DNA from: Pseudomonas sp. UFMG81
GTDB lineage: Bacteria > Pseudomonadota > Gammaproteobacteria > Pseudomonadales > Pseudomonadaceae
NCBI RefSeq assembly: GCF_015354575.1
Contig: NZ_JACAFQ010000004.1
Coordinates: forward strand, 88,082-152,081
Reading direction: 5' to 3'
DNA length: 64,000 nt
In this document: piece by piece, positions 1-10,347 of the stretch
Numbering within the stretch: the stretch's first letter is position 1
How the letters are laid out: every line of letters begins with the position of its first letter
Made by a program: the position numbers and the translations under genes
Notes under the pieces: model-generated
What the model saw: only the letters and a program-made list of their open reading frames with translations
The model's database searches: none
What the model was told of the DNA's origin: nothing

Positions 1-900
1 GCTCGAGGCGCTGTCGATGCCCGCTGCCAGGCTCACATCCCTGGCCTGTACCTTGAGCCGCAGGGTGCTGCCCATGTGCAGGGCAGGGTGGGCGATGCGC
101 AGCAACGGACCTTCGCCGCCGGGCAGGCGCAGGTCGAACAGTTGGTAGTGCGGGTCGTGGCCGACCACCACGCCTTCGAGCACCACGCCGGCATCCTCGC
201 TCTGGGCCAGGGACAGGTCCAGGCGGGCCAGGGTCTGGCCGATCGGCCCGCTGGCCAGGGCTTTGCCCTGTTCCAGCAGTACCAGGTGGTCAGCCAGGCG
301 CGCCACTTCGTCCTGTGCATGGCTGACGTAGATCAGCGGGATGTCCAGTTCGTCGTGCAGGCGTTCGAGGTAGGGCAGAATCTCGCGCTTGCGCGCGCTG
401 TCCAGTGCCGCCAGCGGTTCGTCCATCAACAGCAGGCGCGGGCTGCTGAGCAATGCCCGGGCGATGCCGACCCGCTGCGCCTCGCCGCCGGACAAGGTGG
501 TGGGCTTGCGCTCGAGCAGGTGGCCGATACCCAGCAACTGGCAGGCTTGCTCCTGGCCGATCTTGCGCTGGCTGGGGGCGATGCGGCGCCAGCCGAATTC
601 CAGGTTGCCGCGTACCGACAAGTGCGGGAACAGGCTGGCCTCCTGGAACACATACCCCACCGGACGTTTGTGCGGGGCGATGAAGTGACCGCGCGCGCTG
701 TCCTCCCAGACCTCGCCATTGACCTCGATATAGGCGCTGTCGGCACGCTCCAGCCCGGCAAGGCAACGCAGGCAGGAGGTCTTGCCGGAGCCGGAGTGGC
801 CGAACAACGCACTGATGCCACGCCCTGGCAATTGCAGGTCGACATCCAGGGTGAAGTCGTCGCGTTTGAGCTTCAGGCGCGCTTGAATCGATCGGCTCAT
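1..900 (-). CDS. modC: ModC, molybdate ABC transporter ATPase (3' end beyond window)
   Basis: This is the ATP-hydrolysing subunit of the high-affinity molybdate importer, acting on the cytoplasmic face of the inner membrane with ModB. The reverse strand from the ATG at 900 reads [16 protein letters not shown] and shows a Walker A (GHSGSGKTS), an ABC signature ([15 protein letters not shown]), a Walker B ([12 protein letters not shown]) and the switch region (YVSHAQDE). The reading frame is open for 300 codons to the window edge; the family is usually about 360 residues, so the end of the C-terminal molybdate-binding (Mop/TOBE) domain lies outside. It starts one base after the modB stop, so it is the last gene of a modABC operon. 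The assignment as molybdate rather than another anion transporter rests on modA, modB and the ModE-like site upstream. Confidence 0.95.
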   Translation of the reverse strand, partial: MSRSIQARLKLKRDDFTLDVDLQLPGRGISALFGHSGSGKTSCLRCLAGLERADSAYIEVNGEVWEDSARGHFIAPHKRPVGYVFQEASLFPHLSVRGNLEFGWRRIAPSQRKIGQEQACQLLGIGHLLERKPTTLSGGEAQRVGIARALLSSPRLLLMDEPLAALDSARKREILPYLERLHDELDIPLIYVSHAQDEVARLADHLVLLEQGKALASGPIGQTLARLDLSLAQSEDAGVVLEGVVVGHDPHYQLFDLRLPGGEGPLLRIAHPALHMGSTLRLKVQARDVSLAAGIDSASS

Positions 901-901
901 C

Positions 902-1581
902 TCAGCTCCAGCCACCTTTGTCGCGGCGGCCGGCGTAGAGCATCAGCAGCACCAGGAAGGAGAACACCAGCATGGCCCCGGCCAGCCAGTGGGCCTGCGC
1001 GTATTCCATGGCCTCGACGTGATCGAAGATCTGTACTGAAACCACGCGGGTCTTGTCGGGGATATTGCCACCGATCATCAGCACCACGCCGAACTCGCCC
1101 ACGGTGTGGGCAAAGCCAAGGATGCTGGCGGTGATGAAGCCAGGCCTGGCCAAGGGCAGCACCACATGCACGAAGGTGTCCCAAGGGCTGGCGCGCAATG
1201 TCGCGGCCACCTCCAGCGGGCGCTGGCCGATGGCGCTGAAGGCGTTCTGCAGCGGCTGCACCACGAACGGCATGGAATACACCACCGAGCCGATCACCAG
1301 GCCGGTGAAGCTGAACACCACGCTGCCCAGGCCCAGGGCCTGGGTGGCCTGGCCGATCCAGCCGTGCGGGCCGAGGGCCAGCAACAGGTAGAAACCGATC
1401 ACCGTCGGTGGCAGCACCAATGGCAAGGCCACCACCGCGCCAATCGGCCCACGCAGCCAGGAGCGGGTGCGCGCCAGCCACCAGGCGATGGGCGTGCCCA
1501 CCAGCAGGAGGATGACGGTGGTCAGGCTGGCCAGTTTGAAGGTCAGCCAGATCGCACCCAGGTCACTGGCGTCCAGCGGCA

Positions 1582-1582
<1 letters not shown>
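902..1582 (-). CDS. modB: ModB, molybdate ABC transporter permease
   Basis: A 226-residue inner-membrane permease that forms the molybdate channel. The protein begins [19 protein letters not shown] and has about five hydrophobic segments. The cytoplasmic EAA-type loop that contacts ModC is visible at [25 protein letters not shown] in two overlapping stretches. Length and order match ModB. Its ATG shares one base with the modA stop codon (TGATG arrangement), and its own stop is followed after one base by the modC start, so the three genes are translationally coupled. Confidence 0.95.
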
Positions 1583-3509
<1,927 letters not shown>

Positions 3510-3534
3510 GGGCGACTCCTTGAGTGCGGCGGGT

Positions 3535-3705
3535 TTACAGGGCCTTGCTGACCTGGATATCGCTGATCTTGTCGGCGTCATCGCCGTGGATCTTGCGCAG
3601 CGCTTGCTGGGCTTGCTCCAGCGAGTCGTCGGGCAGTTGGGCGAAATCCCAGCGGCGCTGGCCGTCGAGCTTGTACTTGATCACGTACTTGATGGTCTGG
3701 GTCAT
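3535..3705 (-). CDS. Small conserved-looking protein, 56 residues
   Basis: A short open frame reading MTQTIKYVIKYKLDGQRRWDF and ending DIQVSKAL. The composition is that of a real soluble protein: amphipathic, rich in Lys, Asp and Gln, with no low-complexity bias. It fills the gap between the nitronate monooxygenase (25 bases downstream) and the DUF1883 gene (its stop is four bases upstream of this start), which suggests one transcript. No domain or function is recognised. Confidence 0.65.
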   Translation of the reverse strand: MTQTIKYVIKYKLDGQRRWDFAQLPDDSLEQAQQALRKIHGDDADKISDIQVSKAL

Positions 3706-3709
3706 GCTG

Positions 3710-4012
3710 TTATCCGAGTTTCGACGAGGAGCGGCGAATGATCTTGATCTTGTGGGTCAGGGTCGGCTTGCGCGTCACCGAGATCGGGCGCGTGGTCACC
3801 GTGTCGATGGTGATGTTCCAGAAACCGGTGCTGGGCACGGTGATCTTGGCTGGGAAACGCTCGAAGTGGCCACCGTGGTAGGTGTGCCGGCCGCCATTCT
3901 TGAAGCTGCGGAAGTTGGCGTCGTTCATCAGGCGGATGTTGCAGCGCTGGGAGCACTCGATGACGACGATGTCGTCCTCGTTCAGGTGCTCGCGCTGGTG
4001 TACGAATTTCAT
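3710..4012 (-). CDS. DUF1883 family protein
   Basis: A 100-residue basic protein beginning MKFVHQREHLNEDDIVVIEC. The central part (CNIRLMNDANFRSFKNGG, then RHTYHGGHFERFP) and the following GFWNITIDTV match what I recall of the DUF1883 family: a compact beta-rich domain in small bacterial proteins, sometimes fused to TIR or other domains. There is no signal peptide. The ATG at 4012 gives the family's normal length; the open frame extending upstream to 4360 crosses the promoter region and is not used. Function is unknown. Confidence 0.75.
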   Translation of the reverse strand: MKFVHQREHLNEDDIVVIECSQRCNIRLMNDANFRSFKNGGRHTYHGGHFERFPAKITVPSTGFWNITIDTVTTRPISVTRKPTLTHKIKIIRRSSSKLG

Positions 4013-4174
4013 GGGGTGCTCCGCAAGGATTGGTTCAGCAAAGGCGAACGATATCACGATGTGGTCTTGGACTTGAGCACCGGCGGCGGCGGGTGGTGAT
4101 ATTTCTGCCAGAGCGCGGAGCAAATCCGCCCGGCTGTGGTCAGAGGATGACTTTGCAGTGAGGAGATGGCGGGC

Positions 4175-4537
4175 ATGAAATGGCTGGTAGCGGCGTTGCC
4201 GCTGGTGTTGGGGGGCTGCGTCAGCGTGACGGAGCTGGAGCAATCCCATGCAACGATGGATGTGATGTCCGGCAAGTCGCCGCGTGAGTACGCCGATTGC
4301 GTCAAGCACAGGCTCGACGACAGCCGCGATCCCTTGCAGGAACAAGCCCTGGGCGACCATGGCCTGCGCCTGATCGTGCCACAGAAGCTGTCGGCCGGCG
4401 CCGGCCCCGCAGCGTTACTGGATATCGACAAGCGCGGCAGTGGCAGCTCGATCAAGGTCTACGAGCGGCTGAACAACTTCCCGTTGCGCCTGGGCGATGT
4501 GCGCACGGCTGCGACCGAGTGCATCTCCGGTGCTTGA
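4175..4537 (+). CDS. Small predicted lipoprotein
   Basis: A 120-residue protein starting MKWLVAALPLVLGGC, a signal peptide ending in a lipobox with the lipidated Cys at residue 15. An in-frame ATG at 4166 exists, but the AGGAG at 4161-4165 touches it and is ideally spaced (nine bases) for the ATG at 4175, so I chose the latter. The mature part carries two further Cys residues (at YADCVKH and at TECISGA near the end) that could form a disulfide. The family is unrecognised; many pseudomonads carry similar small lipoproteins. Confidence 0.75.
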   Translation: MKWLVAALPLVLGGCVSVTELEQSHATMDVMSGKSPREYADCVKHRLDDSRDPLQEQALGDHGLRLIVPQKLSAGAGPAALLDIDKRGSGSSIKVYERLNNFPLRLGDVRTAATECISGA

Positions 4538-4683
4538 TCCAGCGCAGTAAATGAGCGATTAGCGGGCGGATTGCCTGTTTCCTTCCCGGCGGCACGTTGT
4601 CGCATACCGGGGATTGGCCCTAGTATTTCTGGGGCTTATGTCGTTTGAGCCTAAGCTTATAACAAGGAAATGGAGCATCCGTG

Positions 4684-5334
4684 ATGAAACCCTTGAGTCG
4701 TGTCTTGATCGGCGGCCTGCTGATCCTGGCCTGGCCCTCGGCGCATGCCGTCGACGGTCAGAAGATCTTCACCCAGGGCGGGCAGAACCCCGCCGCCATG
4801 GCTTGCCTGGGCTGCCATGGGCCGGATGGCAAAGGCATTGCCGCCGCCGGTTTTCCGCGGCTGGCCGGTTTGCCCGCCGGCTATCTCGCCAAGCAGCTAC
4901 GGGATTTCCGCGAGGGCGACCGTCGCCAGGCGGTGATGGAGCCGCTGGCCAAGGCATTGGACGATGCGGAAATCGACGCCGTCAGCCACTACCTGGCCAC
5001 GCTTGCCGCCGATGGCGCGCCCGACCTGCGCCGGCAGCAGATCGCCCCGGACGCAACGACACGCCTGGCACTGTACGGCGACTGGAGCCGGCAGATCCCA
5101 GGTTGCGTGCAGTGCCATGGCCCGGGCGGTAGCGGTGTCGGTGAGCACTTCCCACCCCTGGCTGGCCAGCCAGCCACCTATCTGGCAGCCCAGCTCAATG
5201 CCTGGCGCGATGGCAGCCGGCGCAATGACCCCAACCAGCTGATGGTCAACGTGGCCAAGGCCATGACCGACGCCGAGGTCAAGGCGATTGCCGAATACTT
5301 CGCCCAGCAGGGCAGCCAGGAGGCCAAGCCATGA
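4684..5334 (+). CDS. tsdB: Dihaem cytochrome c, probable TsdB electron acceptor
   Basis: A 216-residue periplasmic tandem cytochrome c with signal peptide MKPLSRVLIGGLLILAWPSAHA split at about residue 22. Two CXXCH haem sites are present: CLGCH at 41-45 and CVQCH at 141-145, each at the start of a c4-like domain with a downstream Met ligand candidate. I chose ATG 4684 over the adjoining GTG at 4681 because the GGAG at 4672-4675 spaces better. The stop overlaps the start of the next gene (ATGA), so the two cytochromes are co-translated. In Pseudomonas stutzeri a dihaem cytochrome TsdB precedes the thiosulfate dehydrogenase TsdA and takes its electrons; the same order here supports the name, which remains an inference. 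Confidence 0.8.
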   Translation: MKPLSRVLIGGLLILAWPSAHAVDGQKIFTQGGQNPAAMACLGCHGPDGKGIAAAGFPRLAGLPAGYLAKQLRDFREGDRRQAVMEPLAKALDDAEIDAVSHYLATLAADGAPDLRRQQIAPDATTRLALYGDWSRQIPGCVQCHGPGGSGVGEHFPPLAGQPATYLAAQLNAWRDGSRRNDPNQLMVNVAKAMTDAEVKAIAEYFAQQGSQEAKP

Positions 5335-6245
5335 ACACCCTGATCCCGACCCTGCTGTTACTGACCTTGGGCAATGCCCAGGCCGCGCCGATCGCCATGG
5401 AAGACCAGTCTCAACTCAAGGTGCCGGGCGCCCAGGCCGCGCCGCAGTTCGCGCCACCCGCCGAGAGCGCCATCCCCGACAACGCCTACGGCAGGATGGT
5501 CCGCGAGGGGCATGCGCTGTTCGTCGATACCCGCCGGTTGATGCCAGACGCCGTGGGCAACGGCCTGAACTGCAGCAACTGCCACCTCGACCAGGGCCGT
5601 ATGGCCCACTCCGCGCCACTGTGGGGCGCCTACCCAATGTACCCGGCCTATCGCAAGAAGAATGACAAGGTGAATACCTTCGCCGAGCGCATCCAGGGCT
5701 GTTTCCAGTTCAGCATGAACGGCAAGCCGCCAGCGGCCGACAGCCCGCAGATGACTGCGCTCAGCGTTTACGCCTACTGGCTGTCGACCCAGGCCCCGAC
5801 AGGTGTGGAGATCGCCGGGCGCGGCTACCCCGAGGTCGCCCAGCCGGCCGGTGGCTATGACTTCAAGCGTGGCCAGCAGGTGTACCGCGAGCAGTGCGCG
5901 ATCTGCCACGGCGACAATGGCGAAGGGCAGCAGGTCGCCGGCGAATACGTGATGCCGCCACTGTGGGGCAAGGATTCGTACAACTGGGGCGCTGGCATGC
6001 ACCGCATCAACACCGCGGCCTCGTTCATCAAGTACAACATGCCCCTGGGCAAGCCTGGCAGCCTCAGCGACCAGCAGGCCTGGGACGTGGCCGCGTGGAT
6101 CAACCGGCACGAGCGACCGCAGGATCCGCGGCTGGTGGAGGGCTCGATCGAGAAGACCCGGTTGAAGTTCCATGCCAATGACGGCGTCAACCTCTACGGG
6201 CAGCAGGTCGAGGGGGTGTTGGTGGGGCAAGGGACTGGCGGTTGA
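5331..6245 (+). CDS. tsdA: Dihaem cytochrome c, probable thiosulfate dehydrogenase TsdA
   Basis: A 304-residue periplasmic cytochrome likely to join two thiosulfates into tetrathionate. It has a signal peptide ending AQAAP at about residue 19 and two haem sites, CSNCH (81-85) and CAICH (189-193). The segment NGLNCSNCHLDQGR, followed by KVNTFAERIQGCF, is characteristic of TsdA. Cys124 sits 39 residues after the first haem His, about where TsdA enzymes place the unusual Cys ligand of the active-site haem (Cys96 in Allochromatium vinosum). Lys234 and Met237 (FIKYNMP) lie in the region of the Lys/Met ligands of haem 2. The start overlaps the tsdB stop. A strong hairpin follows the gene. Confidence 0.8.
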   Translation: MNTLIPTLLLLTLGNAQAAPIAMEDQSQLKVPGAQAAPQFAPPAESAIPDNAYGRMVREGHALFVDTRRLMPDAVGNGLNCSNCHLDQGRMAHSAPLWGAYPMYPAYRKKNDKVNTFAERIQGCFQFSMNGKPPAADSPQMTALSVYAYWLSTQAPTGVEIAGRGYPEVAQPAGGYDFKRGQQVYREQCAICHGDNGEGQQVAGEYVMPPLWGKDSYNWGAGMHRINTAASFIKYNMPLGKPGSLSDQQAWDVAAWINRHERPQDPRLVEGSIEKTRLKFHANDGVNLYGQQVEGVLVGQGTGG

Positions 6246-6250
6246 ATGCG

Positions 6251-6276
6251 GGGCTGCCTGCGCCAGCAGGCAGCCC
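6251..6276. terminator. Hairpin terminator between convergent genes
   Basis: A perfect 11-bp inverted repeat (GGGCTGCCTGC and its complement) with a four-base loop lies six bases after the tsdA stop and six bases before the stop of the converging gene. It probably ends both transcripts. There is no strong T tract. Confidence 0.6.
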
Positions 6277-6281
6277 TAGCA

Positions 6282-7847
6282 TTAGATCAGCGCAGGATCG
6301 GTCTGTAGCAGCCACTGTTGGCGGTGGCCGGCCAGTTGCTGTTCGAGGGTCGATTCGCGGCCATCGCGGCGGGCCTTCTCTTCCTGCTTGAGCAACTGGT
6401 CGAGCAGGTTCATCAGGTCGCGGGACTTGCTGGCCGAGCGCGGGGTGCTGACATCGGACTGCAAGACGCCGTCGCGGACCGTCAGCACGCGCTTGGTGCT
6501 GCTGGCTTCCTGGCTGACCTTCGCTTCGGTCAGGTCGCCCTCGACGATCGCCAGCCGCGTGGTGCTGCTGGCCTGCTCGCGCAGCACGTGGTAGCGGTAG
6601 TTGTCGGTATCCACGCCCCCCGTGAGCCGCGCCGACGAGTCGAGGCGGCTGTGCCAGGCAGCGTCGAGGCTAGCCTGCTGGCGTTGCTCGCGGGCGATGG
6701 AGTTGCCCTGGCCCTGGCTGCTGGTCGACTGCGACACCTGGTAGGCGAAGCGGTCCTCTTCCTCGGGCTTCTGCGCGTTCGGGCGCGAGGTGGTCTGGGT
6801 GAGCGAGGCGTTGAAGTCGGCCAGCCCGGTGAGCAACGAGCGGCTGAAGGTATTGACCAGCGTGCCGTGCCCGGCCGGGCGCGGGCTGGTGTCGTCCACT
6901 CGGTTGAGCTGGCTGAAGGCATCCTTGAACAGCGTCATCATCTGCGCGTCGCCCTTGCCGCGCTCCTGTGCGGCGTCGAACTGGGCCAGGTAGTTGCTGA
7001 GTGCTGCCTGGCGTTGGGCCGTGCTGCCGAGCAGGGCGCCGCCCTGGGTGTCGAGGTCCAGGCGCAGGTCGCCATTGGGGCCTTGCAGGCTGACGGCGCG
7101 GGTGGTTTCGTCCAGGCGCAGGTCGAAGGTCTGTTGGCCGCCGCTGATCTGGTCGAGCTTGGCCGTCATCTGCATGCCACTGAACAGGCTCTGGTCGAGC
7201 TTGAGCAGGCCGTCCAACTGCAGGCGCGGCGTATCCTGGTTCAGGCCGTTGATGACCGCCTGGAAACCATCGGCCAGGTCGGCCAGGCCCTTGAGTTGGG
7301 CGGCGTCCAGGGTGCCGTTTTGCACTTGGGCATCGACCGCCATCCCCTGTTCGCCACTGTACAGGCCGAGGGTGACGGTGGCGCCGGAGGCGGTGGTGAG
7401 GTTCAGGGTCACGCTGTTGCTGGCGAACTCGCGCAGCCGCGACTGATGCAAGCCCAGCATCAGGGCGTCGGGCTGGCTGTTCTCGCCAACCAGCAGCGCC
7501 GATTGCGACACGCGCTGGCCGCCATTGGCCACCAACTGCTCCATCAAGGCCGCGCCGAGCCCCTGGAAGCGTGCGCCGATCGTGCTGCCCTTGATGCTGC
7601 CGAGCATGTGCATGCTCAACTTGTCGGTGTTTTCCTGCTGCCACAGATAGCGGGCCTGCGGTGAGCCCAGCGTACCCCTGGCGGAGTAGGTCTCGGCATC
7701 GGCGACACGGGTGTCCAGGCCGAGATTGACCTGGGTGCTCTGGGGGGCGACGACGCCTGGCGCCTGACGCAGGCTGACGCCCTGCAGAGGGGAGGGGTTG
7801 CTGTACGCGGGAGTGAATCGCAGCGCGGAGGTAATCGGGTTCATCAT
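6282..7847 (-). CDS. Large protein of unknown function, 521 residues
   Basis: The protein starts MMNPITSALRFTPAYSNPS after an AAGGA ribosome site; either of the two adjacent ATGs could be used. It has no signal peptide or membrane segment. It is rich in Gln, Ser, Thr and Leu. The middle third has beta-type stretches (TLNLTTASGATVTLGLYSG), and the C-terminal part is charged and likely helical (LMNLLDQLLKQEEKARRDGRE). The gene stands alone, converging on tsdA with a shared terminator. The composition, with a proline/serine-rich start and long amphipathic repeats, resembles surface or secreted bacterial proteins more than enzymes, but I do not recognise a family. Confidence 0.75.
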   Translation of the reverse strand: MMNPITSALRFTPAYSNPSPLQGVSLRQAPGVVAPQSTQVNLGLDTRVADAETYSARGTLGSPQARYLWQQENTDKLSMHMLGSIKGSTIGARFQGLGAALMEQLVANGGQRVSQSALLVGENSQPDALMLGLHQSRLREFASNSVTLNLTTASGATVTLGLYSGEQGMAVDAQVQNGTLDAAQLKGLADLADGFQAVINGLNQDTPRLQLDGLLKLDQSLFSGMQMTAKLDQISGGQQTFDLRLDETTRAVSLQGPNGDLRLDLDTQGGALLGSTAQRQAALSNYLAQFDAAQERGKGDAQMMTLFKDAFSQLNRVDDTSPRPAGHGTLVNTFSRSLLTGLADFNASLTQTTSRPNAQKPEEEDRFAYQVSQSTSSQGQGNSIAREQRQQASLDAAWHSRLDSSARLTGGVDTDNYRYHVLREQASSTTRLAIVEGDLTEAKVSQEASSTKRVLTVRDGVLQSDVSTPRSASKSRDLMNLLDQLLKQEEKARRDGRESTLEQQLAGHRQQWLLQTDPALI

Positions 7848-7959
7848 CGCGGTCCTTTGCGCAGTAATGAGTACACCAATGCTATCGGCGTGCCAGCATG
7901 AAACCTGAGCAAAAAGATCACGGGGTTGCGCAGGAGCCTGGCGAAAGCCAGAAACGAAA

Positions 7960-7981
7960 CGGCCCGCCAAAGGGCGGGCCG
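7960..7981 (-). terminator. Terminator of the cysI-DUF934 transcript
   Basis: A perfect 9-bp stem (CGGCCCGCC) with a four-base loop. Read on the reverse strand, it is followed by TTTCGTTTCTGG, giving a rho-independent terminator 20 bases past the DUF934 stop. Confidence 0.8.
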
Positions 7982-8000
7982 GTCGATGCAGCAGGGACGA

Positions 8001-8495
8001 TCAGCGGCGGCGGAACAGCGGCAGCGGCTCGTCGGTGGCACCTTGGTAGGTAACCGAGAAGTCCTTCAGGCTTTGCAGCGCGTCTTCCGGGTCCTTGTCG
8101 GCACGGATGGCGAAGGCGTCGAAGCCGCAGCGGGCCATGTAGAACAGCTGGTCGCGCAATACGTCGCCGATGGCGCGCAGCTCACCCTTGAACTGGTAGC
8201 GGTCACGCAACAGGCGCGCATTGGAGTAGTTGCGCCCGTCGGTGAAGGCCGGGAAGTTCAGGGCGATGACCTGGAAGTGCTCGATGTCCTCGCCGATTTC
8301 CTCGGCTTCCTCATCGCTGTCCAGCCAGATGCCCAGGCCGCCGTCGCGGGCCTTGAGCAGGCTGGGGTGATCGCGCCACAGTTGCAGCGGCACGATGTAG
8401 TCGTCGCAGTTGGTCAACTCGTCGATCGAGACGTCCTTGGGCAGCAGGTGCCAGGTTTCGTCGACGATCTGGTTGTTCTTAATGATTCGCTGCAT
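8001..8495 (-). CDS. DUF934 protein, sulfite reductase-associated
   Basis: A 164-residue cytoplasmic protein beginning MQRIIKNNQIVDETWHLL. The conserved centre (GIWLDSDEEAEEI, then NFPAFTDGRNYSNARLLR and GDVLRDQLFYMARCGFDAF) is typical of DUF934, a family found almost always next to cysI or siroheme-type reductases and in places annotated as an oxidoreductase. Its start lies inside the 3' end of cysI (17-base overlap), so the two are tightly coupled. It is probably an accessory factor for sulfite reduction; its biochemical role is not known to me. Confidence 0.85.
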   Translation of the reverse strand: MQRIIKNNQIVDETWHLLPKDVSIDELTNCDDYIVPLQLWRDHPSLLKARDGGLGIWLDSDEEAEEIGEDIEHFQVIALNFPAFTDGRNYSNARLLRDRYQFKGELRAIGDVLRDQLFYMARCGFDAFAIRADKDPEDALQSLKDFSVTYQGATDEPLPLFRRR

Positions 8496-10131
8496 AGACG
8501 CGTTCCTTGAAGGGGTCGATACCGATCCGCTGGTAGGTGTCGATGAAGCGCTCGTCTTCGGTGCGCCGCTCGACATACACGCTGATCAGCTTCTCGATGA
8601 CGTCGGCCATGTCGTCCTGGGCGAACGAGGGGCCGAGGATCTTGCCGAGGGAGGCATCGCGCGCGGCGTTGCCGCCCAGCGACACCTGGTAGAACTCCTC
8701 GCCCTTCTTGTCCACGCCGAGAATGCCGATGTGGCCGACATGGTGGTGACCACAGGCGTTCATGCAACCGGAGATGTTCAGGTCGAGCTCGCCGATGTCG
8801 AACAGGTAGTCCAGGTCATCGAAACGGCGCTGGATGGACTCGGCGATCGGGATCGACTTGGCGTTGGCCAGCGAGCAGAAATCACCGCCCGGGCAGCAGA
8901 TGATGTCGGTCAGCAGGCCGATGTTCGGGGTGGCGAAGCCTTGCTCGCGCAGTTCCAGCCACAGGGCGTGCAACTGACGCTGCTCGACGTCGGCGAGGAT
9001 GATGTTCTGCTCGTGGGAGGTGCGCAGGTAGCCGAAGCTGTAGCGCTCGGCGAAGTCGGCGACGGCGTCGAGCTGCTTGTCGGTCAGGTCGCCCGGGGCG
9101 ACGCCGGTGGGCTTGAGCGACAGCGTCACGGCAACATAGCCAGGCTTCTTGTGTGCACGGGTGTTGCGCGAACGCCAGCGGGCGAAGCCTGGGTGCTCGG
9201 CATCCAGCGCGCTGTAGTCGACGTTGTCCAGCGCCAGGTACTCGGGGTCGATGAAGTGGCGTGCCACGCGCTGCACTTCGGCCTCGGTCAGCGTGGTGCT
9301 GCCGCCGCGCAGGTGGGCCATCTCGGCTTCGACCTTCTCGGCGAACACCTCGGGGGTGAGGGCCTTGACCAGGATCTTGATCCGAGCCTTGTACTTGTTG
9401 TCACGGCGACCGTAACGGTTGTACACGCGCAGGATGGCGTCGAGGTAGCTGAGCAGGTCCTGCCAGGGAAGGAACTCGTTGATGAACGCACCGATCACCG
9501 GGGTACGGCCCAGGCCGCCACCGACCAGCACGCGGAAGCCCAGCTCGCCAGCGGCGTTGCGCACCGGCTCCAGGCCGATGTCGTGCACTTCGATGGCGGC
9601 GCGGTCGTCGCTCGAACCGTTGACGGCAATCTTGAACTTGCGCGGCAGGTAGGCGAATTCCGGGTGGAAGGTGGTCCACTGGCGGACGATTTCGCACCAC
9701 GGGCGTGGGTCCACCAGCTCGTCGGCGGCGACACCGGCGAACTGGTCGGTGGTGACGTTGCGCAGGCAGTTGCCGCTGGTCTGGATGGCGTGCATCTGCA
9801 CGGTGGCCAGCTCGGCGAGAATCTCCGGGATGTCTTCCAGCGCCGGCCAGTTGTACTGCACGTTCTGGCGGGTACTGATGTGCGCGTAGCCCTTGTCGTA
9901 GTCGCGGGCGATCTTCGCCAGCATACGGGTCTGCGTGGCGTTCAGCTGGCCGTAGGGCACGGCGACGCGCAGCATCGGGGCGAAGCGTTGGACATAGAGG
10001 CCGTTCTGCAGGCGCAGAGGGCGGAATTCTTCTTCGCTCAGCTCACCGGCCAGGTAGCGGCGGGTCTGATCACGGAACTGCTTGACGCGGTCCTCGATGA
10101 TCCGCTGATCGTACTCGTCGTATACGTACAT
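8479..10131 (-). CDS. cysI: Sulfite reductase haemoprotein subunit
   Basis: A 550-residue siroheme and 4Fe-4S enzyme reducing sulfite to sulfide in cysteine biosynthesis. The C-terminal half shows the paired cysteine motifs that bind the joined cofactors: CCPGGDFCSLANAKS and, about 40 residues later, NISGCMNACGHHH. The N-terminal ferredoxin-like halves are at YVQRFAPMLRVAVPYGQLN and the equivalent second repeat. Siroheme-contacting residues are suggested by ISTRQNVQYNW and TSGNCLRN. The start at 10131 is the only sensible one. The electron donor (flavoprotein or ferredoxin) is not encoded nearby. The intergenic DNA upstream contains an AT-rich stretch that could carry CysB control. Confidence 0.95.
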   Translation of the reverse strand: MYVYDEYDQRIIEDRVKQFRDQTRRYLAGELSEEEFRPLRLQNGLYVQRFAPMLRVAVPYGQLNATQTRMLAKIARDYDKGYAHISTRQNVQYNWPALEDIPEILAELATVQMHAIQTSGNCLRNVTTDQFAGVAADELVDPRPWCEIVRQWTTFHPEFAYLPRKFKIAVNGSSDDRAAIEVHDIGLEPVRNAAGELGFRVLVGGGLGRTPVIGAFINEFLPWQDLLSYLDAILRVYNRYGRRDNKYKARIKILVKALTPEVFAEKVEAEMAHLRGGSTTLTEAEVQRVARHFIDPEYLALDNVDYSALDAEHPGFARWRSRNTRAHKKPGYVAVTLSLKPTGVAPGDLTDKQLDAVADFAERYSFGYLRTSHEQNIILADVEQRQLHALWLELREQGFATPNIGLLTDIICCPGGDFCSLANAKSIPIAESIQRRFDDLDYLFDIGELDLNISGCMNACGHHHVGHIGILGVDKKGEEFYQVSLGGNAARDASLGKILGPSFAQDDMADVIEKLISVYVERRTEDERFIDTYQRIGIDPFKERVYAANH

Positions 10132-10347
10132 AAAAGTCCTGTCTCAGGCTGCATGCAGCTAATCGCGCGCACGGCCGCGCACTCCGGGTCGGAGCGAAGG
10201 CACGATAGCAGAGTGGGTTTATGCGCTAAAGTGATGTTTTTGCATATGAAAAGAACCATTTGGACTAAGTGAGACTGACTGCCATTTGTCCGCATGTACC
10301 CTGCACCGGGGTATACTCCGGCGTTTGCTTCGCAGGGATGTATCCGC

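Noticed and set aside
4588..4603. A sigma-54-like promoter (GGCAC-N5-CGCA) before tsdB
   Set aside because: The spacing between GG and GC is one base short and the -12 element is TCGC, not TTGC.
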